In this document: positions 9,207 to 18,202 of the stretch, piece by piece | Position numbering within the stretch: the first letter of the stretch is position 1 | How the letters are laid out: the number at the start of each line of letters is the position of its first letter | From: Alienimonas californiensis | Lineage (GTDB): Bacteria; Planctomycetota; Planctomycetia; Planctomycetales; Planctomycetaceae | Assembly: GCF_007743815.1 (NCBI RefSeq) | Contig: NZ_CP036265.1 | Location: 584,501-648,500, forward strand | Reading direction: 5' to 3' | Length of the DNA stretch: 64,000 bases | Notes under the pieces: generated by a model | What the model was told of the DNA's origin: nothing | What the model saw: only the letters and a program-made list of their open reading frames with translations | The model's database searches: none | Made by a program: the position numbers and the translations under genes

Positions 9207-10022
9207 ATGTGGAAACGCCTGCGAGTCACGTGGTTCCGAGCCGTCCGCTGGGTGTTCCTGCACGAACTCGCCACCGTGCTGCTGGTGTTGGGCGTGGGGG
9301 CCGGCACGTTCGGGTTCATTGAACTGGCGGACGCCGTGACCGACGGCGAAAGCACCGCGGTCGACCGCACCGTGCTGCTGGCCCTCCGCAATCCCGACGA
9401 CCACGCCGACCCGATCGGCCCGCACTGGTTCGAGGAGATGGCCCGGGACGTGACCGCGATCGGCAGCGTCGCGGTTCTGTCGCTGTTCTCGATCGCGGCG
9501 CTGGGGCACCTGGCGATGATCGGCCGGCGCAAGCTGGCGGCGGCGACGCTCGTGGCGATCGTCCTCGGCACGCTCGTCAGTTGGCTGATGAAGGTCGGTT
9601 TCGACCGCCCCCGGCCGGACCTCGTCCCGCACGAAACGCAGGTGTTCACCCGCAGTTTTCCTAGCGGGCACTCGGCGATGTCCGCGGTGGTGTTCCTCAC
9701 CCTGGGCTGGCTGGCGGCCCGGGCCCAGCCTACGAAAAAGGGCAAGATCTCCTTCGTGCTGGGAGCGACGCTGCTCACCCTGCTGATCGGTTCCAGCCGG
9801 GTCTATCTGGGCGTGCACTGGCCCACGGACGTGCTGGCCGGCTGGACGTTCGGCGCCACCTGGGCCGCCGCCAGCTGGCTGGCCCTCCGCTGGATCGACC
9901 GCTCCCCCCACGTCGACCTGGACGAGGAAGAAGCGGACGAGGACGTCATCCTGGCGGACAAGACCGGCCCGACGGCCGACGGCGCCCGGTCGAACGAAGC
10001 CGGTTCCGGCATGAAGGGTTGA
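9207..10022 (+). CDS. PAP2 superfamily membrane phosphatase
   Basis: 271 residues with about six hydrophobic segments. The three phosphatase motifs are present: KVGFDRPRPD, SFPSGHSAMS and SRVYLGVHWPTDVLAGW, with the catalytic histidines of motifs 2 and 3. The last 45 residues are a charged cytoplasmic-type tail rich in Asp/Glu (DEEEADEDV). The family dephosphorylates lipid phosphates such as phosphatidic acid or undecaprenyl pyrophosphate; which one is unknown. It is divergent from the Gfo/Idh/MocA gene (255 bp apart) and ends 3 bp from the convergent GH71/99-like gene. Confidence 0.92.
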   Translation: MWKRLRVTWFRAVRWVFLHELATVLLVLGVGAGTFGFIELADAVTDGESTAVDRTVLLALRNPDDHADPIGPHWFEEMARDVTAIGSVAVLSLFSIAALGHLAMIGRRKLAAATLVAIVLGTLVSWLMKVGFDRPRPDLVPHETQVFTRSFPSGHSAMSAVVFLTLGWLAARAQPTKKGKISFVLGATLLTLLIGSSRVYLGVHWPTDVLAGWTFGATWAAASWLALRWIDRSPHVDLDEEEADEDVILADKTGPTADGARSNEAGSGMKG

Positions 10023-10025
10023 GCG

Positions 10026-11210
10026 TCACTCGCCGGGCGGCCGGTCGGTTCGTCGCAGCAGGCGGGCGCCTTCGGCGGTGAGTTTGAGGTAGCGGTCCGG
10101 GGGGCCGTCGGCGGGGAGGAACGGGGCCGCGGTGGGCGGGTCCGGGGAGGTTTTGAAGATCGCCGTCGCCTCGTCCACCTCGTCGAACATCGCCACATAG
10201 GCCCCCGTCAGGCCGAGGGCCGCGGCGTCCTCGAACTGCCGGCGGAAGACCGCCCCGCCCCGTCGCGGCAGGGCGTCCGCCGCGGCCGCCGGGCCTTTCA
10301 GGTTCGTCCAGGAGAACCCCGGATAAATCACCGGCAGAAAGTCCGCCCCGGCCGCCGTCGCCGCTTCGAGGTCCTGTTTCCAACTGCCCGTCGCCGCCCA
10401 GCGGACGCCCTCGGCGTCCACCGACATATTCCCGACGTTCCAGGGCGAAATGACGTCTAATCGCCGAAACGCCGCCGCCCAGCCCGGGTCCTCCACGGTC
10501 CGCCACTGCCACTGGACGCCGCCGACGACCGTCGCCGCATACGGGCCGTCCTCCTGAAAGAAATCGAGCAGCCGATGCGTCAGCGCCGCGTCGAACCGCT
10601 CCGGATACAGCCCCCACAGGAACACCACCGGCCGGCCGCGGTGCTTCAAATACTGCCGGTCCGCCGTCAGGCCTTCGACGTTCACCTGCCGCCGCCAGTC
10701 GGCGGTCAGCCGGTCGTAAATCTCCCCCGGCGGCGCGCCGGTGAGGTCGTAGCAGACGGCGTAAATCCGCCCGTGCCGCTCCGCCGCGGTGCGGACGTGC
10801 TTCAGGACGAGGTCCTGCGAGGGGTCGTTCAATTCGACAAGAAACCGTTGGGCGAACACGCCATCCAGGCCGTGCTCCCGCATCCATTGAAAGTGCAGGT
10901 CGACCGCGCTTTCGTCCGCGCAACTGAATAATCGCGCCGGCTCCCCGTTCGGATGTTCAAAACCGGGGGCGGGATAGGTGACGGGATATTCCCCCGTCTC
11001 CGGCCACATCTCGACGGTCAGCGAGCGGGGCGAGAGCCGGTCCCGGTCCCGGCTCCAGTGCCGCCAGCCGCGGCCGGCCGGGTCGTCGGGACAGCGGAAC
11101 CACCCCTGATAGCCGCACAGCGTGCGACCTGTCAGCGTGGAGGCGTCCACCCGCTCCGCGGCCTCCCCGCCGGTTGCCAGCAACAGGACGGCGAGGAGCG
11201 ATGCGGACAT
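10026..11210 (-). CDS. Glycoside hydrolase family 71/99-like protein, secreted
   Basis: 394 residues with a signal peptide (MSASLLAVLLLATGGEA). The mature start has the pattern of the GH71/GH99-like group: LCGYQGWFRCPDD near the start, then GLDGVFAQRF and the later HRGRPVVFLWG and ISPWNVGN. GH99 enzymes are endo-alpha-mannosidases and GH71 enzymes are alpha-1,3-glucanases; this subgroup is uncharacterised, so I do not name a substrate. It neighbours a divergent beta-helix protein and a sialidase, suggesting extracellular glycan breakdown. Confidence 0.8.
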   Translation of the reverse strand: MSASLLAVLLLATGGEAAERVDASTLTGRTLCGYQGWFRCPDDPAGRGWRHWSRDRDRLSPRSLTVEMWPETGEYPVTYPAPGFEHPNGEPARLFSCADESAVDLHFQWMREHGLDGVFAQRFLVELNDPSQDLVLKHVRTAAERHGRIYAVCYDLTGAPPGEIYDRLTADWRRQVNVEGLTADRQYLKHRGRPVVFLWGLYPERFDAALTHRLLDFFQEDGPYAATVVGGVQWQWRTVEDPGWAAAFRRLDVISPWNVGNMSVDAEGVRWAATGSWKQDLEAATAAGADFLPVIYPGFSWTNLKGPAAAADALPRRGGAVFRRQFEDAAALGLTGAYVAMFDEVDEATAIFKTSPDPPTAAPFLPADGPPDRYLKLTAEGARLLRRTDRPPGE

Positions 11211-11358
11211 GAGAAATTGAAGACGCGAACGGCGGCGGGGCGAACGCGGGCATCTTAGCGGCGCCCGGCCGGGGCTCCGCTCCGGCCGCGGTTGCGGCGG
11301 AGCGGCGGGGCGGCAGGATGCACGGTCGCTCGTTTCGCCCGATCTTCAGGCCGCCGTC

Positions 11359-12573
11359 ATGTCGCTCTCGCCGCCGCTCGCCGCCGCCCTCTCGCTGGCC
11401 ACCGTCGCCGCCTTCGCCCTCCCCGGCGCCCGGATCGAACCGGCGGTCGGGGCCGACGATCCCCCCGTCCTCGAAGCCGGCCCCGCCCTGCCCGGCGCCC
11501 GGGCGGAGATTCTGGCGGTCAATTATTCCTCCCTCCAGGCCGCGTTCGACGCCCTGCCGGCGGAGGGCGGCGTCGTGCGGCTGCCCCCCGGCGAGTTTCA
11601 TCTCGAAAAACCCCTGCGGCTGGAACGCGGCGACGTCCGCATCGTCGGCGCCGGCCCGGCGACGCATATCATCAACGACAATCAAAGCGGCGAACCGGCC
11701 CTGCTGCTCTCCCACCCGGACGGGGCGCAGGTCAAGAACGCCGACAAGCTCTGGCGGGTGGAATTGACGGACTTCCGCGTCACCGGCAACCCGGCCAGCG
11801 GCCCCGGCGTGCTCGCGGTGCGAATCAACGAAATCTATCTGCACGGTCTGACCGTCTCCGAGCACGGCGACGACGGCGTGCGGCTGGACAATTGCTACGA
11901 GGACCCCCGCGTTGCCGACTGCCTCATCACCTATAACAAGGCCGCGGGGCTGAATCTCATCGGCTGTCATGACATCGTCGTCTCCGCCAATCATTTCGAG
12001 GAGAACCGGGACGCCGTCCTCTGTACGGACGGGTTTAATCTCTGCATGACCGGCAACAACCTCGACGACCACCTTGGCCGGGGCGTCGTCATCGAAAACA
12101 CCTACGGCAGCGTGCTGAGCGGCAATATGATCGAGGAATGCGCCGCCGCCGCGGTCGTGCTGGATCGGGACTGCTACGGCATTACGGTCTCCGCGAACGT
12201 GATCGCCCACAACGGCGCCGGCGTGGATCTGATCGACGCCCATGGCTGCGCCGTCAGCGCCAACACCTTTACCATCATGCAGGGCGACGCCCTGCGGATC
12301 GGCGAGAACAGCGGACGGATCACCGTCGCCGCCAATAACTTCTCCGACAGCCACATCGGCGACGGCCAGGTGAAGCGCTTGCCGAACGACCGCATCGCCG
12401 GCGGGATGGTGGCGACGTCGCCGAAGGAGTTGGTCGTCGTCGGCAACCTGTTCAGCGGCCTGAGCGCCCCCGCGATCGACCTCCGCGGCGCCGCCCCGCA
12501 GGACGTGGTGATGGAGGGGAACGCGATCTTCGACCCGCCGGCCGACGCCGACGCCGCCGACGCGACCGAGTGA
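11359..12573 (+). CDS. Right-handed parallel beta-helix repeat protein, secreted
   Basis: 404 residues with an N-terminal hydrophobic signal. After an entry motif (YSSLQAAFDALPAEGGVVRLPPG) typical of pectate-lyase-fold proteins, short repeats of about 22 residues follow, marked by V/I-x-N and G-N-x-I turns (SANHFEEN, TGNNLDDH, SGNMIEE, SANVIAHN, SANTFTI, AANNFSD, VGNLFSG, EGNAIFD). The fold is used by polysaccharide lyases and hydrolases; I see no catalytic signature to pick one. It ends 47 bp before the sialidase gene, so the two are probably co-transcribed. Confidence 0.87.
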   Translation: MSLSPPLAAALSLATVAAFALPGARIEPAVGADDPPVLEAGPALPGARAEILAVNYSSLQAAFDALPAEGGVVRLPPGEFHLEKPLRLERGDVRIVGAGPATHIINDNQSGEPALLLSHPDGAQVKNADKLWRVELTDFRVTGNPASGPGVLAVRINEIYLHGLTVSEHGDDGVRLDNCYEDPRVADCLITYNKAAGLNLIGCHDIVVSANHFEENRDAVLCTDGFNLCMTGNNLDDHLGRGVVIENTYGSVLSGNMIEECAAAAVVLDRDCYGITVSANVIAHNGAGVDLIDAHGCAVSANTFTIMQGDALRIGENSGRITVAANNFSDSHIGDGQVKRLPNDRIAGGMVATSPKELVVVGNLFSGLSAPAIDLRGAAPQDVVMEGNAIFDPPADADAADATE

Positions 12574-12620
12574 CGACCGCCTGTCCCGCCCGTTTCTTCC
12601 CGCCCCGCCACTGACTCGCC

Positions 12621-13769
12621 ATGCTTCAATTCCTCCGTCCTTCCGCCGGCCCGGTCGCGATGCTGCTGTTCGCGGCGACGGCCGTCGCCGCGCCGCCCGC
12701 CCCGTCGGCGCCGGCGTTCACGAACCTCGCCGCCCCGCTCGATCTGTGGACGACGGGCGAGTTGGCGTATCGCATCCCGGCGGTCTGTCGGTACGACGAC
12801 GGCTCCGACCACGGGCTGCTGCTGGCGGCCTGCGAAGAACGGGCGACGCTGTCGGACTCCGGAGAAATTCGGTCCGTCCTCCGCACCAGCGCCGACGGCG
12901 GGGCGACCTGGTCTCCCTCCAAAGTCACCGCGGAGAACGGCGACGGCACCGCCGGGAATCCGGTGTTCCTGCCCGACCCGCCGCGGGGCGTGGTGCACCT
13001 GATCTATACGACGAGCGGCGCGACCGACCACGAACGCCGCGTGCTCTCCGGCGAGGCGCCGCCGCGGCGGACCTTTTACACACGGCTGACGATCGACGGC
13101 ATGACCTGGGCCCCGCCCCGGGAGATCAGCGAGGAGGTCCGTGCCGACGACTGGCGGTGGTACGCCACCGGCCCGGGCAGCGCCGGCGTCGTGCTGCCGA
13201 GCGGCCGGCTGGTCGTCTCGGCGAACCACTCCGACCCGGCGAACGGCAGCCCGGGATACCAGGCGCATGTGATCTATTCCGACGACGGCGGCGCCACATG
13301 GTCCCGCACCGCCCCGATCGGCCCGAACGGAGCGAACGAGACGACCCTCGCGGTGCTGCCGGACGGCGACCTGTTGATGTCGATCCGCGACCAGTCCGGC
13401 GGCCGCCGGCTGTTCGCCCGCTCCACCGACGGCGGGACCACGTGGCCCGCCGAGGCCGCCCGGTCCGAACTCGACGGCCCGCCCTGCCAGGCGGGGCTGG
13501 CAGTCGCCGGCGGTCGCGTGCTGCTCTCCCTCATCCCCGACCCCGGCCCGCGGCGGGGCCTCAGCGTGTTCTCCGCCCCGGTCGGTTCGCTCGCGGGCAA
13601 GGACGATTCACTGCCCCGGTGGGACCGCCGCAGCGTGGTCGCGGCCGGACCGTCGGCCTATTCGGCGCTGGTCGATCTCGGCGGCGGCCGCGTCGGGCTG
13701 CTGTATGAAGCGGGGGACAAGTCGCCCTACGACGCCGTCCGCTGGACGACGTTTCAGGTCGCCGATTGA
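12621..13769 (+). CDS. Secreted sialidase (exo-alpha-sialidase, GH33-type)
   Basis: 382 residues with an Ala-rich signal peptide. Sialidase hallmarks: the Arg-Ile-Pro motif in ELAYRIPAV near residue 50 and three Asp-boxes (SADGGATW, SDDGGATW, STDGGTTW) of the six-bladed propeller. An Arg in LLMSIRDQ and a late Tyr (GLLYEAGD) fit the catalytic Arg and Tyr/Glu positions. Such enzymes release terminal sialic acids, but planctomycete paralogues are diverse and the natural substrate may differ. It lies downstream of the beta-helix gene on the same strand and is followed by a nested hairpin repeat. Confidence 0.87.
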   Translation: MLQFLRPSAGPVAMLLFAATAVAAPPAPSAPAFTNLAAPLDLWTTGELAYRIPAVCRYDDGSDHGLLLAACEERATLSDSGEIRSVLRTSADGGATWSPSKVTAENGDGTAGNPVFLPDPPRGVVHLIYTTSGATDHERRVLSGEAPPRRTFYTRLTIDGMTWAPPREISEEVRADDWRWYATGPGSAGVVLPSGRLVVSANHSDPANGSPGYQAHVIYSDDGGATWSRTAPIGPNGANETTLAVLPDGDLLMSIRDQSGGRRLFARSTDGGTTWPAEAARSELDGPPCQAGLAVAGGRVLLSLIPDPGPRRGLSVFSAPVGSLAGKDDSLPRWDRRSVVAAGPSAYSALVDLGGGRVGLLYEAGDKSPYDAVRWTTFQVAD

Positions 13770-13800
13770 CGACGGCGCCGACGGGTTCAAAGCCGGACCC

Positions 13801-13887
13801 CACACCAACCCGAAGCGTCAGCGAGGGCCGCAGGCGCCGCCCTGCCCGCAGGGCGGAACGCCCTCGCTGACGCTTCGGGTTGGTGTG
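13801..13887. repeat. 27-bp perfect inverted repeat with nested hairpin
   Basis: Positions 13801-13827 are the exact reverse complement of 13861-13887; the arms contain ACCCGAAGCGTCAGCGAGGG, a sequence type I associate with dispersed planctomycete intergenic repeats. Inside the 33-nt spacer a second perfect 8-bp stem (CCGCCCTG 13837-13844 / CAGGGCGG 13849-13856) forms a nested hairpin. It sits between the convergent sialidase and cyclopropane synthase genes and could terminate both. Confidence 0.85.
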
Positions 13888-13911
13888 CGATGAGGTTTTG
13901 AAGCCCGCTTT

Positions 13912-15210
13912 TCAGGCGGCGAGGCGGACCGCCTCGTCGTCCTCGTGCGTCCCGGCTCCCGCCGCGGAGGCGTCGCCGGCGTACATATAGTCCCGGGTCA
14001 GCGGGAGGGCGGCCCGGTCCCGGGCGAGTTGCATCTGGAACACCAGGGCGTTGCCCTCCGCGAAGGCCATCTCGCAGCAGATGAGATAAAACTCCCACAT
14101 CCGGCAGAAGCGTTCGTCGTACAGCTCCGCGACCCGCCCCCGGTTCGCGGCGAAGCGTTCCGCCCAGGCTCGCAGCGTTTTGGCGTAGTGCAGCCGCAGG
14201 ATCTCCACGTCGGTGACCCACAGCCGGGCCTGTTCGGTGTGGGTGAACACCTCCGAGAGCGACGGCGAATAGCCGCCCGGGAAAATATATTTGCGCAGCC
14301 ACGGTCCGGTGCTGCTGGGCGGGGTGCAACGGCCGATTGAATGCACCACCGCCGCCCCGTCGGGCGTCAGCAGGCTCTTTACCTTGGCGAAGAATTCTTC
14401 GTAGTGGCCCACGCCGACGTGTTCGAACATCCCCACCGAGACGATGCGGTCGAACGGCCCGTCCAGTTCGCGGTAGTCCTTCAGGAGGAACTCGACCTTG
14501 TCGCTCAGGCCGAGCTTCTCCGCCCGCTCGCAGGCGACGCGGTGCTGCTCGACGGACAGCGTCACCCCCGTGACGTGCACGTCGTGCTCCTTCGCCAGAT
14601 AGAGGGCCAGCCCGCCCCACCCGCAGCCGATGTCCAGGACCCGCTGGCCGGGGGCAAGGGCGAGCTTGGCGGCGAGGTGCCGCTTTTTGTTCCGCTGGGC
14701 GTCCTCTAGCGACTGCCCCTCGTGGGCGAACAGGGCGCAGCTGTATTGCAGGTCCTCGTCGAGGAACAGTTCGTACAGCTCCCGGGAGAGGTCGTAGTGG
14801 TGGGCGACGTTCTGCTGGGCCTTGCCGACCGGGTTATATTGGGTGACCTTCTTGACCGCCTTGGAGGCCCGTTTGAGGACGCTCTGCAGGGGGTGACCGA
14901 CGAAGGCGAAGCGGTTGACGTTGAACAGCCGCAGGAAGTCCCGCAGGCCCTCGGCGCCCGCCGCCTCGCCGTTGGGGCCGGGGCCGCCGTCGCGGCCGCC
15001 GAAGGTGAGGGTCCCGTCCATATAGGCTTCGCCCAGCCCCGGGTCGGCCTTGAGGAACAGCGTGCGATAGAGTTTGCGGTCGTGCAGCCGGAAAGCGACG
15101 AGCGGCCCCGGCTCCTTGCCGCCGAACACGTGTTCGCGGCCTTCGGCGTCGAAGACGGTGAGGGTCCCGGCCTGAACGAACCGGCTGAGCAGGTGGGAGA
15201 GCGGGAACAT
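13912..15210 (-). CDS. cfa: Cyclopropane-fatty-acyl-phospholipid synthase family methyltransferase
   Basis: 432 residues from the ATG at 15210 (MFPLSHLLSRFVQAG); upstream in-frame sequence is non-conserved. The N-terminal lipid-binding part has GTLTVFDAEGREHVF and LGEAYMDG; the SAM domain has VLDIGCGWGG (motif I) and ends in the family signature with HVGVGHYEEFF and KYIFPGGYSP. The enzyme transfers a methylene from SAM to a double bond of membrane phospholipid acyl chains. The internal YNPVGKAQQNVAHHYDLSRELYELFLD, giving the 'HYDL' motif, is intact. Closely related paralogues add a methyl instead, so exact chemistry is not certain. Confidence 0.93.
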   Translation of the reverse strand: MFPLSHLLSRFVQAGTLTVFDAEGREHVFGGKEPGPLVAFRLHDRKLYRTLFLKADPGLGEAYMDGTLTFGGRDGGPGPNGEAAGAEGLRDFLRLFNVNRFAFVGHPLQSVLKRASKAVKKVTQYNPVGKAQQNVAHHYDLSRELYELFLDEDLQYSCALFAHEGQSLEDAQRNKKRHLAAKLALAPGQRVLDIGCGWGGLALYLAKEHDVHVTGVTLSVEQHRVACERAEKLGLSDKVEFLLKDYRELDGPFDRIVSVGMFEHVGVGHYEEFFAKVKSLLTPDGAAVVHSIGRCTPPSSTGPWLRKYIFPGGYSPSLSEVFTHTEQARLWVTDVEILRLHYAKTLRAWAERFAANRGRVAELYDERFCRMWEFYLICCEMAFAEGNALVFQMQLARDRAALPLTRDYMYAGDASAAGAGTHEDDEAVRLAA

Positions 15211-15389
15211 CGGCGGGGCGGCGACGCGTTCTGTGAGGGGGCGACAGTCTATAGGGAACCCCGGCCGCCGCGCCCACCGCGGATCGGGACGGCGGACGCC
15301 GAGCCTCAGCCCCGCCCCGCAAGCCGGGCGGCTGGTCGTTGCCCACCGGAGACGGCGGGGGAACGAGTCGCCCCGGCGTTCCGCAGGGA

Positions 15390-15800
15390 TCAATCCGTCA
15401 GGTCCAGAGGCACCGGAGACATTCCCGGCTCCACGGTAACGCTCAGCCCGGAGGTGCGCTCGTTCAGGTATTTCGCGGGAAACGGCGGCGGCGGGGGCGA
15501 CGCGTAGTCGTCGGCGGAGGTTGGATTCTCGTTGTATGTGCTGACGGGGGTCACGGCGACCGCATAATCGCCGGGCAATGCCCCGTCGCTCGGCGATTCG
15601 GTCGTCACGCTGGAGAACGCCCCGTCGGCCCCGGTGATCGCAGTCGCCACCCGGCCGTCCTTGGGCACCATCAGTACCTTGACGTTCGGAAGCGGTGCGC
15701 CCTTGTGAGTGACCGTCCCGGAAACTGGGATCTTCGAATCGCCGCATCCTGCCAGAAAAGCCGCCGCGGCGACCAGCAGAAACCTCTTCAAGTCTGACAT
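15390..15800 (-). CDS. Small lipoprotein with carboxypeptidase-regulatory-like domain
   Basis: 136 residues from ATG 15800, preceded by GGAGAG. A lipoprotein signal (FLLVAAAAFLAGCGDS) is followed by a beta-sandwich of the transthyretin/carboxypeptidase-regulatory type: VSGTVTHKGAPLPNVKVLMVP and ATAITGADGAF. Such proteins are typical of planctomycetes and often sit next to DUF1559 genes, as here (DUF1559 upstream, same strand). The same arrangement recurs at 35077-36667. Role unknown; surface or periplasmic binding or assembly is an inference. Confidence 0.82.
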   Translation of the reverse strand: MSDLKRFLLVAAAAFLAGCGDSKIPVSGTVTHKGAPLPNVKVLMVPKDGRVATAITGADGAFSSVTTESPSDGALPGDYAVAVTPVSTYNENPTSADDYASPPPPPFPAKYLNERTSGLSVTVEPGMSPVPLDLTD

Positions 15801-15983
15801 ACGTCTCTCCGGAACGGAGTTTTGATGATGAGAAATTCTCGTGAAGCGCCCAGACTTTGGGCGACGTCGATCAGCGAAGGAGTCCAGATCGCCCCCCCGG
15901 AGAGCGCGTCCCGGGAGACCCGCGACACGCCCTCGGCTCGCGGCGCCGGGCCGACGGCCCCTCTCTGCTCTGCGCCTGGGCGA

Positions 15984-16012
15984 AAAAACGACTTCGTGCG
16001 GGCAAAGCACGC
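15984..16012 (-). terminator. Possible terminator after the first DUF1559 gene
   Basis: On the minus strand a short stem (CGTGC / GCACG) 13 bp after the DUF1559 stop is followed a few bases later by TTTTTT. The stem is weak (5 bp, 7-nt loop), so this is tentative. Confidence 0.35.
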
Positions 16013-16024
16013 CGAGAGATCGGA

Positions 16025-17065
<1,041 letters not shown>

Positions 17066-17689
17066 GAGTGAGCGATCGGGAGAAGGGCTACGCGACCAGA
17101 AGTGGTTGAGCAGTGATTGGTTCGTCGAACCGCTGAATGCGGAGGGGAGTGAGCGACGGAATCGGAATCGACGGTAACAAACTGGCCCCCGCATACCAAA
17201 GTCAATTTTGATGCGTCTTCCGTTCTTCGCCGATTTTCGACGGCCCGGGCGATCCTCGACCGGCAAAATCCCAGTGGCCGGCAAATCCTCCCATCGCCGC
17301 GTCAATGAGCGTGCCGACGCAGGGGCGGATCCGGTGCGCCGCCCACGCGGTGCGGACGAACTGCTGGCGGAGAAAGCGCGTAAGACCCGGTCCCCCGTGT
17401 GGCGGGACCACGCACAGGCGTGGGAACGGGTCGCGGCCCGGACATCCCTGCCAAGACCTCGGCAGCACGATCTGGTTCTCTCGCATCGGCAACGCGATGG
17501 CGGAGGCGATGCTGAATCTGACAGAGAAACCGCCGCCCGGCGAGTGATCCGCGGCACGGGGCGGGGCGTTTCGCAGGCCGTCCAGTTCGCAAGGCGTTAT
17601 GCCCCCGCCGGCGGGTCGGCGTCGGTATTATGACGCCGGGACGCTCGCCCCAGCTCTCTCTTCTCACCCTCCGCCGAAGATCGCCCCGC
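17066..17689. other. Divergent intergenic region with a repeat remnant
   Basis: 624 bp between the divergent DUF1559 and HD-domain genes. The part next to DUF1559 is AT-richer, and a TTGACT around 17198-17203 (minus strand) could be a -35 element, with no convincing -10. Around 17225-17285 the sequence (for example GATCCTCGACCGGCAAAATC) resembles a dispersed planctomycete repeat that often encodes ATGILPVED in one frame. Several overlapping short frames exist, but none looks conserved, so I call no gene. Confidence 0.45.
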
Positions 17690-18190
17690 ATGGCCGCCTT
17701 CGAAAAAGCCGTCGAGATCGCCGCCCGCGCCCACGCCGGCCAGCGGGACAAGGAGGGCCGCCCGTATCTCACCCACGCCCTGCGGGTGACGAGCCGCGTC
17801 GCGGAGGCGGACCCGAACGACCTGGACGCCCAGATCGTCGCCGTGCTGCACGACGTGGTGGAGGACAGCGACGTGACCTTCGACGACCTGCGTGCGGAGG
17901 GGTTTTCGGAGCGGATTCTCGCCGCGCTGAAGCTCGTCACGCACGGGCCGGATCAAACCTACGCCGACTACGTCGTCGGCTGCGCCGCCGACCCGATCGC
18001 CCGGCGGGTCAAGCTGGCGGACCTGCACGACAACACCCTGCAAAGCCGTACGATGCTGCGGGAGGGCCGGGAGGAAAAGGACCTCGCCCGGATGCGGAAA
18101 TACGCCCTCGCCTATCAGTTCCTCACGGAGCGAATTGACGAGGCGGCGTACCGCCGCCGCATGGCCGACGGTTCGCCCGCCCTCGGCTGA
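17690..18190 (+). CDS. HD-domain protein, small (p)ppGpp hydrolase-like
   Basis: 166 residues from ATG 17690 (an upstream start would add 20 non-conserved residues). It matches the stand-alone HD hydrolase domain of the RelA/SpoT family (MESH1-like): KAVEIAARAHAGQRDKEGRPYLTHALRV, the metal-binding HD in VLHDVVEDSDVTFDDL, and VKLADLHDN. The size is that of small alarmone hydrolases with no synthetase domain, so degradation of (p)ppGpp or a related nucleotide (such as NADPH, as in MESH1) is expected. It converges on the FAD oxidoreductase gene. Confidence 0.85.
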   Translation: MAAFEKAVEIAARAHAGQRDKEGRPYLTHALRVTSRVAEADPNDLDAQIVAVLHDVVEDSDVTFDDLRAEGFSERILAALKLVTHGPDQTYADYVVGCAADPIARRVKLADLHDNTLQSRTMLREGREEKDLARMRKYALAYQFLTERIDEAAYRRRMADGSPALG

Positions 18191-18202
18191 GGGCCGCGGG
18201 CC

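Noticed and set aside
17202..17633. Overlapping short frames in the DUF1559-HD intergenic region
   Set aside because: They overlap on both strands, none has a signal or conserved motif, and part of the sequence resembles a dispersed repeat.
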